A stretch of 10,988 bases of DNA. Origin: DATKYK01 sp034430255. Its GTDB lineage: Bacteria; Chloroflexota; Dehalococcoidia; E44-bin15. Numbering within the stretch: the first letter of the stretch is position 1; each line of letters opens with the position of its first letter. Below, in pieces: positions 1 to 5,248 of the stretch. The DNA is taken from assembly GCA_034430255.1 (NCBI GenBank), contig DAOUEU010000078.1, positions 1 to 10,988 of the forward strand. Reading direction: 5' to 3'. The notes beneath the pieces were generated by a model that saw only the letters and a list, made by a program, of their open reading frames with translations, was not told the origin of the DNA and ran no database searches. The position numbers and the translations under genes are program-made.

Positions 1-127
1 CGGGGCCATCGGCACATCCAGGGACCACGACATGGGCCTCTACTATAGAAGGTCCATGGCTGCCCACCCCACCTTCGGCAACACTGAAGATCACAGAGAG
101 GTGGTCGCCCGGTCGCTTGGCCTTTAG
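1..127 (+). CDS. Acyl-CoA dehydrogenase family protein, C-terminal end only
   Basis: The frame beginning at base 2 is open from the window edge and gives 41 residues before a TAG stop at 125-127. The peptide contains GAIGTSRDHDMGLYYRRS, then a segment ending HREVVARSLGL. This matches the C-terminus of the complete ACAD at 1462-2595 (GGIGFCLDHDMPLYF and a tail ending HREKVAQELGL) residue for residue in layout. It is therefore the end of a paralogue of the same subunit type, one that lacks the GTSE-type tail. ACADs introduce a C2-C3 double bond into acyl-CoA thioesters using FAD. The stop is 40 nt before the start of the next ACAD gene, which suggests one transcript. The N-terminal and FAD domains lie outside the window, so the substrate cannot be inferred. 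Confidence 0.85.
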   Translation, partial: GAIGTSRDHDMGLYYRRSMAAHPTFGNTEDHREVVARSLGL

Positions 128-167
128 AACGTTAAACGTTTAAAAAGTTGATGGGAAAGGTAGGAGA

Positions 168-1349
168 ATGGATTTTAGCTTCACTCCAGAGCAAGAGAAG
201 TTCAGGCAGGAGATCCGGGACTTTATAAAAAAGGAGCTTCCCCCTGGCTTCGAGGCCGGTGTCGGCGGGCACGTGGAGACCGATGAGGAGTGGCAGGTCG
301 CACGCTCCATGACTAAGAAGCTGGCGGCGAAAGGGTGGGTCAATATAGCCTGGCCCAAGGAGTACGGCGGGCAGGACCAGCATATGCTGAGCGTCATCCT
401 CAATGAGGAGATGAATTACTACGGTGCCCCCGGCCTGGACTTCGGCGGAGTCGGCATGCTGGCTCCAGCATTAATGAAACACGGCAACGAGGAGCAGAAG
501 AAGGAGCACCTGTCCAAGATAGCTGCCGGAGAGGTGGTATGGTGTCAGGGGTGGAGCGAACCGGAGGCTGGCTCGGACCTGCCGAATCTGAAGACCAGGG
601 CGGTGGATGACGGAGACGACTATGTCATCAACGGGCAGAAGGTATGGACCAGTATGGCGCATCACGCCGACTGGTGCTTCCTGCTAGCCAAGACCGACCC
701 CGACGCCGAGCCCAAACACCGCGGGATTACCTTCTTCCTGATAGATTTCAGGACCCCGGGGATTACCGTCAGCCCGCTGGTCACCATGTCCAAGGAGCGC
801 TCTTTCTCGGAGGTCTTCTACGATAACGTCAGAGTCCCCAAGAGGAACGTCGTGGGGGAGATAAACCGCGGATGGAAGGTAGCGATGACCGCTGCCGGCT
901 TCGAGCGCTCCGGCATCTACCGTATCGCCCTCGCTCTGCGGAACGTCGACCGCCTGATTGAATGGTCGAAGAAGCCGCAGCCAGACGGACACACCCCCGC
1001 AAAGAACCCTGTAGTGAGGCAGAAGCTGGCAACCCTCTACATCGAGGGGCGTATAGCCCGCATGCTGGCCTAGAGGGTTGCCTGGCTGCAGACCCTGGGC
1101 CAGGAGCCCGAGTGGGAGGCATCGATAGCCAGGGTTTTCGGCTCCGAGTTCCAGCAGCACGCGGGCCACACCGGAGCGGAGCTTATGGGGCTCTACGGGA
1201 TGCTGATGAGGGACTCTAAATGGGTCGACCCAGAATGCAACATGGCGCTGCAGTCCATACTGGGGGTGGGCGCTACCATAGCAGCCGGCACCTCCGAGGT
1301 GCAGCGAAATGCCATTGCCATAAGGGGCCTGGGCCTGCCCCGAGGCTGA
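168..1349 (+). pseudogene. Acyl-CoA dehydrogenase interrupted by an in-frame amber codon
   Basis: The reading frame is homologous to ACADs over 393 codons, a normal family length, but codon 302 (1071-1073) is TAG. Upstream residues 1-301 hold the N-terminal helical domain, SEPEAGSDL (130-138), GQKVWTS (156-162) and the FERSG of helix G, with Glu246. Isovaleryl-CoA dehydrogenase has its catalytic base at the equivalent Glu. After the TAG the frame continues with RVAWLQTL (303-310) and GTSEVQRN (374-381), ending at TGA 1347-1349. The usual YxxxRxQFGxxI motif is absent and is replaced by NPVVRQKLA, as in the alpha-type subunits of heterotetrameric ACADs. The base seen in medium-chain ACADs (Glu in YEGT) is Ala here. 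ATG 168 is preceded by AGGAG at 162-166 and AAAGG at 157-160. The change could be a true nonsense mutation, a sequencing or assembly error, or much less likely recoding. If real, the product is a 301-aa fragment lacking most of the C-terminal helical domain. Confidence 0.85.
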
Positions 1350-1461
1350 AAATTTTAAGCAGCACGAACCGGTTAAATAGGTTATGTAATAATAAACCTC
1401 AGGACGATAGCAGGACAATAGATAGAGTGGTTCTAAAAGTTCTAAAAAAAAGGAGCGGATT

Positions 1462-2595
1462 ATGGACCTAGGCTTTAGTGAAGAACAGGAGATGCTACGA
1501 ACGTCAGCACGCGACTTCCTTACCACGGAATGCCCCACTGATCTGGTAAAGGAGATGGCCGAGGATGAGGTGGGCTACAAGCCGGAGATGTGGGCCAAGA
1601 TGGCGGAGCTGGGCTGGATGGGCCTGGCCTTCCCCGAGGAATACGACGGCATGGGGATGACCTTCCTCGATCTGGCGGTGCTCCTCGAGGAGATGGGGCG
1701 CGCCTGTCTCCCCGGCCCCTTCTTCTCCACGGTGGTGCTCGCTGGACTCACTATCCTTGAAGCGGGAAGCGAGCAGCAGAAAAAGGACCTCCTATCAAAG
1801 ATAGCCTCCGGCGAGGCCATCGCCACGCTGGCCATAACCGAGCCCAGCGCCAGCTACGATGCGTCGGCGATTACGGTCAAGGCGGTGGCCGACGGTGACG
1901 GCTATGTGATAAGTGGCACCAAGCTCTTCGTGGAGAACGCTCACATCGCCGACTATATCATAGTCGTCGCCCGGACCAAGGAAGGGGGTGCACCCGAAGA
2001 TGGGATCACCCTGCTTGTGGTGGACGGAAAGGCGCCGGGGATAACCACCACGCTGCTCAGGACCATATCCGGCAGCAAGCAGTGCGAGGTCAGCTTCGAC
2101 AGCGTAAAGCTACCCAAGGCTAGCGTGCTGGGCGAGGTGGACAAGGGCTGGCCGGTGGTGGAGAAGGTGCTGGAGAAGGCAGCGGCGGCCAAGTGTGCCG
2201 AAATGGTTGGCGGCGCTCAGGCGACACTCGACATGAGCGTGGCCTATGCCAAGGAGCGGATCCAGTTCGGCCGTCCCATCGGCAGCTTCCAGGCGGTACA
2301 GCACCACTGCGCCAACATGCTGACCGATGTAGATGGCTCCCGCTTCATCACCTACCAGGCTGTCTGGAAGCTCTCAGAGGGGCTTCCAGCCACGATGGAG
2401 GTCTCCATGGCCAAGGCGTGGACCAACGATGCCTACCGGCGTGTTACCCAGCTTGGCCACCAGATCCACGGTGGCATCGGCTTCTGCCTGGATCACGACA
2501 TGCCGCTTTACTTCAAGGCCTCCAAGGCAGCCGAGTCGCTGTTCGGCACCTCCGACTGGCACCGGGAGAAAGTAGCCCAGGAGCTCGGGCTCTAG
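1462..2595 (+). CDS. Acyl-CoA dehydrogenase, RxQFG-containing subunit
   Basis: This is a complete 377-aa ACAD. The visible order is an N-terminal helical domain (about 1-115), a beta domain with ITEPSASYDASA (125-136), the segment SGTKLFVENA (151-160), and a C-terminal helical domain with RIQFGRPIGSFQ (266-277) and QIHGGIGF (334-341). The R-x-Q-F-G segment contacts FAD across the dimer interface in this family. The protein ends soon after GGIGF and lacks the GTSE-type C-terminal loop of the upstream gene, and its helix-G region reads VLEKAAAAKCAE, without the Glu-Arg pair. Its motifs are thus complementary to those of the 168-1349 product, which supports a heteromeric enzyme of the type described for actinobacterial steroid side-chain oxidation. 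This pairing is inferred. The start ATG has a clear AGGAG at 1451-1455 with a 6-nt spacer. The acyl substrate is unknown. Confidence 0.93.
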   Translation: MDLGFSEEQEMLRTSARDFLTTECPTDLVKEMAEDEVGYKPEMWAKMAELGWMGLAFPEEYDGMGMTFLDLAVLLEEMGRACLPGPFFSTVVLAGLTILEAGSEQQKKDLLSKIASGEAIATLAITEPSASYDASAITVKAVADGDGYVISGTKLFVENAHIADYIIVVARTKEGGAPEDGITLLVVDGKAPGITTTLLRTISGSKQCEVSFDSVKLPKASVLGEVDKGWPVVEKVLEKAAAAKCAEMVGGAQATLDMSVAYAKERIQFGRPIGSFQAVQHHCANMLTDVDGSRFITYQAVWKLSEGLPATMEVSMAKAWTNDAYRRVTQLGHQIHGGIGFCLDHDMPLYFKASKAAESLFGTSDWHREKVAQELGL

Positions 2596-2661
2596 AAACA
2601 GGGTTCAGCGTTTCAGGGCGCTTCATAGGTAGGTTGGGGCATCCGCTCCAGGCTACTCAGT

Positions 2662-2755
2662 ATTGTGAGGAGCCGGACACAGTGCCGTCATCGCGAGGAG
2701 CCCTAGTGACGTGGCAATCCCCGGGCTCCTATAATAGGAGACTGCCTGCGACTCA
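2662..2755. repeat. Degenerate intergenic repeat with 'GTCATCGCGAGGAGCC...GTGGCAATCC' core
   Basis: A unit reading ATTGTGAGGAGCC (2662-2674) is repeated as ATCGCGAGGAGCC (2690-2702), with 11 of 13 bases equal. The second copy continues into GACGTGGCAATCC. The core resembles the widespread bacterial intergenic repeat of the form GTCATTGCGAGGAG...GCAATCTC. CTCCTA/TAGGAG (2726-2731 and 2735-2740) forms a 6-bp hairpin just after it. No coding potential is evident here. It may be the remnant of a small non-autonomous element. Confidence 0.5.
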
Positions 2756-2760
2756 CCAGG

Positions 2761-2800
2761 GAGTCCCCCGATACAATTGGGGGCGGTGTCTGGGGGTAAG
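2761..2800. repeat. GC-rich hairpin repeat, copy A (degenerate)
   Basis: CCCCCGATACAATTGGGGG at 2765-2783 is a stem-loop of 8 pairs (one G-T wobble) around ACA. It is followed by GTCTGGGGGT. This is the same module order as the better preserved copy at 2917-3010, but the second stem is broken here. Confidence 0.7.
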
Positions 2801-2843
2801 CCGGAGCGTCGGCAGACCTATCGGACTCCACCGGCTAAATTAA

Positions 2844-2903
2844 CTCCCCTCCGCTATGGCGGAGGGCCAGAGGGTATCACCAAGATATATTTCTCTCTCT
2901 ATT
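2844..2903. repeat. Partial hairpin repeat module
   Basis: CCCTCCGC at 2847-2854 pairs with GCGGAGGG at 2859-2866, and is followed by CCAGAGGGT and then AAGATATATTTCTC. The stem plus 'CCAGAGGGT' parallels the palindrome plus CCAGGGGGT of the downstream copy, and the AGATATATTT phrase recurs at 2964-2972. The stem sequence differs, so the architecture is kept while the bases change. Confidence 0.5.
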
Positions 2904-2916
2904 CTTAGCATAAAGG

Positions 2917-3010
2917 GGACTCCCCCGATACAATCGGGGGCAGGGGTCTGGGGGTGTCCCCCAGATATATTTTCCCCCCTCTCCTCGAGGAGAGGGGGCC
3001 AGGGGGTGAG
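2917..3010. repeat. GC-rich hairpin repeat, copy B, abutting the HIT gene
   Basis: Three consecutive stem-loops are visible. CCCCCGAT/ATCGGGGG lies at 2922-2940 around ACA. CTGGGGG/CCCCCAG lies at 2948-2964 around TGT. A perfect 24-bp palindrome centred on CTCGAG lies at 2975-2998. The element then reads CCAGGGGGTGAG and runs straight into the GTG start codon at 3011. The CCCCGATACAATCGGGG core is shared with copies at 2765, 3543 and 4685. I know similar sequences as common intergenic repeats of Dehalococcoidia-like genomes, but could not search for this one. Confidence 0.8.
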
Positions 3011-3355
3011 GTGAACAAGGACTGCGTCTTTTGCCGCATTGTAAGTGGCGAGCTACCGAGCGATACCATCTATCGGGATAGTGAGGTCATCGCCTTTCGC
3101 GACATACATCCCCAGGCGCCAACCCATGTCCTCATCATACCCAGAGAACACATCCTGGCGCCCGCCGACATCGGTGCCGAGCACCAGTCCCTCATGGGAC
3201 GCCTGGTCTATGTAGCATGCGAGCTGGCAAAGAGCGAGGGTATCTCAGAGAGCGGCTACCGGCTGATAGTATGCTCGGGTTCCGATGGCGGTCAGGAGGT
3301 GCCCCACCTCCACTTCCACCTCATTGGCGGCCACAGGCTGGGGAAGCTGGTATAG
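3011..3355 (+). CDS. hinT: HIT-family (HinT-like) nucleotide-binding protein
   Basis: This encodes 114 aa, the usual size of HinT proteins, which hydrolyse adenosine 5'-phosphoramidates and related AMP conjugates in the cytoplasm. The family order is present: CVFC (5-8), a likely structural CxxC seen in many bacterial members; AFRDIHPQAPTHVLIIP (28-44); ESGYRLI (80-86); GGQEVPHLHFHLIGG (93-107), with the triad His99, His101, His103; and LGKL near the end. E. coli HinT shows the same FRDI.PQAPTH and GGQEV.H.H.HL pattern. The open frame extends upstream to a GTG at 2954, but that extension is translated repeat sequence (copy B) with no family similarity, so the GTG at 3011 is chosen. The only ribosome-binding candidate, AGGGGGTGAG at 3001-3010, is part of the repeat. 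The gene stands apart from the ACAD genes, 415 nt downstream, and faces a convergent gene. Confidence 0.93.
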   Translation: MNKDCVFCRIVSGELPSDTIYRDSEVIAFRDIHPQAPTHVLIIPREHILAPADIGAEHQSLMGRLVYVACELAKSEGISESGYRLIVCSGSDGGQEVPHLHFHLIGGHRLGKLV

Positions 3356-3392
3356 ACCACCTACCATCGCCGCTACACCACCAAATCCTCAG

Positions 3393-3432
3393 ATTCGAAA
3401 TACCAATTTCTAAGCTCCAGACAAATTCAAAA
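3393..3432. repeat. AT-rich 'TTCGAAATACCAATTTCTAAG' repeat, copy 1
   Basis: This segment carries GATTCGAAATACCAATTTC, then TAAGCTCCAGACAAATTC. Close copies lie at 4541-4582 and 7495-7535. The variable positions are scattered, as in an old dispersed repeat. Here and at 4541 it is followed within 25 nt by the same GC-rich hairpin element. Confidence 0.7.
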
Positions 3433-3455
3433 CCACCCGCCGTGCTCTACTTATA

Positions 3456-3578
3456 GAGACTGCTGAAATATTCTCAATCCACCCCCTAATCCCCCAATCT
3501 TGGGGGACTTTTTTAAGCTGGGGGACACCCCCAGACCCCCAGCCCCGATACAATCGGGGCACCTCTTTTTCAGCTGTA
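3456..3578. repeat. GC-rich hairpin element, copy C
   Basis: The element is about 122 bp, beginning GAGACTGCTGAA and ending TTCAGCTGT. It matches the element at 4594-4723 almost throughout. Three stems are visible: CCCCCAA/TTGGGGG (3491-3506), CTGGGGG/CCCCCAG around ACA (3519-3533), and GCCCCGAT/ATCGGGGC (3542-3560). The ends are imperfect inverted repeats. It has no open frame and lies between convergent genes. It may be a small non-autonomous mobile element or a structured 3' region. Confidence 0.75.
3491..3514 (+). terminator. Probable rho-independent terminator within copy C
   Basis: A G/C-rich stem (CCCCCAA with TTGGGGG) is followed two bases later by six T residues (3509-3514) on the plus strand. 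It lies 136 nt after the stop of the HIT gene and is the first such signal downstream. A second hairpin followed by TCTTTTT (3565-3570) sits 30 nt further on. Confidence 0.6.
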
Positions 3579-3663
3579 CCTTATCAATGGTCGTGGCAAA
3601 CTGGCCGCTCTCCCCTCCAGGTCATACTGTTTTGTATTCCTGATTCCGGTCATTGGTGCTTGT

Positions 3664-4260
3664 TTAGGATTTCTTACGTCTCCTTATCAACACCCACATT
3701 ACCAGGCCCATCACTATCAGCGAACCTATCACGATCCCCGCAATCGCTCCTCCACCTAACCCGCCACCACCAGGCGTGGGCGTCGGCGTAGCATCGTGAG
3801 TAGGCGAAGCAGTGGGGGTTGCCGTAGGCACAGTGGTAGGGGTAGCAGTTGGTGTCACCGGTGTGCCACTCCAGGCATGCAGGTCAACCTCTACCCTGCC
3901 AGAATCTTCATGGATAGCGGTTTCGTCTGCGGGCAGCCACTCACCCGCCCCATCAAACCATATCTCGAAATTAACCTCCGTCCCCGCCTCAGCAATGACG
4001 CTAGGCAGGTAGAATTGATTGTCATGCAGCTCCGGTAGGCCAGTGGTTGTATCATCCAATACCATGCTGTCCTCTAGAACGCGGATGCCAGTGCCAGCAG
4101 GCACCGCCTGATCATCCACAAATGCGTAGCCTATGTAGGCGCAGGGGTTCGTGGTATCCGCACCGGCTGCTGTAGCCATCGACATCGATACAGCGAAGGC
4201 CAATAGCAACACCGGCATCAACATGGTTGCCACTGTTCGCAACCTATGCACTCTGCTCAT
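3664..4260 (-). CDS. Exported protein with Thr-Pro linker and glycine-rich C-terminal membrane anchor (198 aa)
   Basis: Residues 1-34 form a signal peptide: a basic MSRVHRLR start, then a hydrophobic stretch ending near ATAAGA. Residues 38-130 form a small domain I cannot name. Its INFEIWF-like strand (VNFEIWFDGAGE) and SGRVEVDL ending resemble the head domain of the neighbouring secreted proteins. Residues 134-163 are a Thr/Pro-rich linker. Residues 164-190 are GGGGLGGG followed by AIAGIVIGSLI and a membrane span, closed by RRRKKS. The anchor matches those of the 153-aa and 352-aa proteins nearby. The frame opens upstream at 4278, but ATG 4258-4260 is preceded by AAAGGA with 9 nt spacing, while the upstream ATG has no such site. 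The protein probably sits on the outer cell surface. It is convergent with the HIT gene, and its TAA stop lies within TGTTTAGGATT repeat-like sequence. Confidence 0.85.
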   Translation of the reverse strand: MSRVHRLRTVATMLMPVLLLAFAVSMSMATAAGADTTNPCAYIGYAFVDDQAVPAGTGIRVLEDSMVLDDTTTGLPELHDNQFYLPSVIAEAGTEVNFEIWFDGAGEWLPADETAIHEDSGRVEVDLHAWSGTPVTPTATPTTVPTATPTASPTHDATPTPTPGGGGLGGGAIAGIVIGSLIVMGLVMWVLIRRRKKS

Positions 4261-4361
4261 TTCTCTCTTTCCTTTCATACTAAGTCAATTTTGATAAATC
4301 CTCTTTATGGGCCAACCCTATTCAGGTTAGTGTCATGCTCCCCGTCTATCGGGCGGTGATA

Positions 4362-4493
4362 CTAAAGCAAAACAGGGTTACTGACACATTTCCCCATCGC
4401 TACATAACCCGTACTGGTGCGCAATATCAGGCTGAGGGCAACGATAATAATTAGAGCGGGGACAAGGATTCTGACGAATTTTCCCCTCCTCAT
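4362..4493 (-). pseudogene. Signal-peptide remnant of a peptidase-like paralogue
   Basis: A 43-codon minus-strand frame starts MRRGKFVRILVPALII and ends at TAG 4362-4364. Its first 22 residues match the start of the 728-aa peptidase (MRKRKVASILVPALVIAIAL). The match also holds at DNA level (for example GAGCGGGGACAAGGATTCTG against GAGCAGGGACAAGGATACTG). After about 24 residues similarity ends and the peptide loses any signal cleavage pattern. The ribosome-binding region of the peptidase (AAGGAGCTGCAG) is degraded here to AAGAACTGGAG. The AT-rich repeat found upstream of the peptidase is also found upstream of this fragment. It is best read as the stump of a duplicated secreted-protein gene. 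A real small membrane peptide cannot be excluded. Confidence 0.6.
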
Positions 4494-4540
4494 CTCCAGT
4501 TCTTTTACGAGGGGAAGAATGAAGCACAGCTTTAGGTTAA

Positions 4541-4590
4541 AATTCTAAATATTAATTTCTAAGCCCTAAATAAATTCAAGATTCTTATTT
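4541..4590. repeat. AT-rich repeat, copy 2
   Basis: AATTCTAAATATTAATTTC continues into TAAGCCCTAAATAAATTCAA. It differs from copy 3 (7495-7535) at only a few positions. It lies directly before the GC-rich element at 4594 and upstream (on the minus strand) of the signal-peptide remnant. Confidence 0.7.
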
Positions 4591-4593
4591 TAA

Positions 4594-4723
4594 TGAGACT
4601 GCTGAAGTAGTCTCATTAAACCCCCTAATCCCCCAATCTCGGGGGACTTTTTTAAGCTGGGGGGAATAAACCCCAGACCCCCAGCCCCGATACAATCGGG
4701 GCGCCTCTTTTTCAGCTGTCTCA
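4594..4723. repeat. GC-rich hairpin element, copy D, with inverted ends
   Basis: The element is 130 bp. Its ends, TGAGACTGCTGAA (4594-4606) and the complement of TTCAGCTGTCTCA (4711-4723), match at 12 of 13 bases. TAATGAGACT (4591-4600) and AGTCTCATTA (4609-4618) also form a perfect 10-bp stem with an 8-nt loop at the left edge. Inside are CCCCC/GGGGG (4630-4645) followed by six T residues (4648-4653), then GCCCCGAT/ATCGGGGC (4684-4702). It is nearly the same as copy C. It ends 11 nt from the TAA stop of the 153-aa gene and may act as the 3' structure of that transcript. No target-site duplication is clear. Confidence 0.75.
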
Positions 4724-4733
4724 CAGGGTTACA

Positions 4734-5195
4734 TTACCCCCGTCTCCTTATTATGAGCCATGTTATCAAGCCCAACGCTATCAGCGAACCTATCACTATC
4801 CCCGCAATCGCTCCTCCGCTTAACCCGCCCTCACCGGTGTTGACGTCCAGGCGGACCTCAGGTGCTTCCATTGTAACGGAAACGTCCGGTGTCTCGGTGG
4901 CGAGTGCACCATCGACTTTGAAGCTAATAGGCTCGGGCGAGTTAATCTCAGCCCCGGTCACCGGAACCACCAGGATAGCTACTCCGTAAGAGTTGGTTAA
5001 TTCCCAAACCCGTGGGGCTGTCTCGCTTCCTACATAGGCAGTGACATTACAGTTTGCTCCCGCAAGCACACCATCCTCATATACGATGCAGCGGTAGAGG
5101 GCGGGAGGAAGCTGGGCCTCGGCAAACAACGGGAACCCCAAAGCCAGTACCGCCGCTACAAATATAATCGTAGCCAGTATTCGAAACTTAATCAA
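4734..5195 (-). CDS. Exported head-domain protein with glycine-rich membrane anchor (153 aa)
   Basis: Residues 1-27 form a signal peptide ending FAEA. Residues 28-119 are the head domain shared with the two genes at the right end of the window: QLPPALYRCIVYEDG (28-42), AYVGSETAPR (53-62), ISFKVDGALATETPDV (90-105) and APEVRLDV (111-118). Residues 120-153 are the anchor: GEGGLSGGAIAGIVIGSLI, a membrane span, then RRRG. Unlike the other anchored proteins there is no Thr-Pro spacer, so the head should sit close to the membrane. The start is TTG, supported by AAGGAG with about 7 nt spacing and by alignment with the paralogue at 10059, whose GTG start sits at the same place. It lies 53 nt downstream of the peptidase gene and is probably co-transcribed with it. 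I do not know a function for the head domain. Confidence 0.88.
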   Translation of the reverse strand: MIKFRILATIIFVAAVLALGFPLFAEAQLPPALYRCIVYEDGVLAGANCNVTAYVGSETAPRVWELTNSYGVAILVVPVTGAEINSPEPISFKVDGALATETPDVSVTMEAPEVRLDVNTGEGGLSGGAIAGIVIGSLIALGLITWLIIRRRG

Positions 5196-5248
5196 TTCCC
5201 TTCTCCTTCTTTAGTTAGTTCATGCATTCTTGATCTTAATGTACAAGA

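Noticed and set aside
1071..1073. TAG as pyrrolysine or another recoded amino acid
   Set aside because: TAG is the normal stop of at least four nearby genes, no recoding machinery is visible, and the paralogue has an ordinary Tyr at the aligned position. A nonsense change or base error is simpler.
684..1538. Long minus-strand open frame (284 codons) opposite the ACAD genes
   Set aside because: It is antisense to two clearly homologous ACAD frames and its translation is low-complexity, with no domain or signal recognised.
2954..3010. Upstream extension of the HIT protein to a GTG at 2954
   Set aside because: The extra 19 residues are translated palindromic repeat sequence with no family similarity; HinT proteins start at about the GTG at 3011.
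4261..4278. Start of the 198-aa surface protein at ATG 4276-4278
   Set aside because: No ribosome-binding site precedes it, whereas AAAGGA lies 9 nt before the ATG at 4258-4260 and would itself be inside the longer frame.
2761..4723. CRISPR array from the repeated CCCCGATACAATCGGGG units
   Set aside because: The copies are unevenly spaced, vary in orientation and context, and have no uniform spacers or cas genes nearby.
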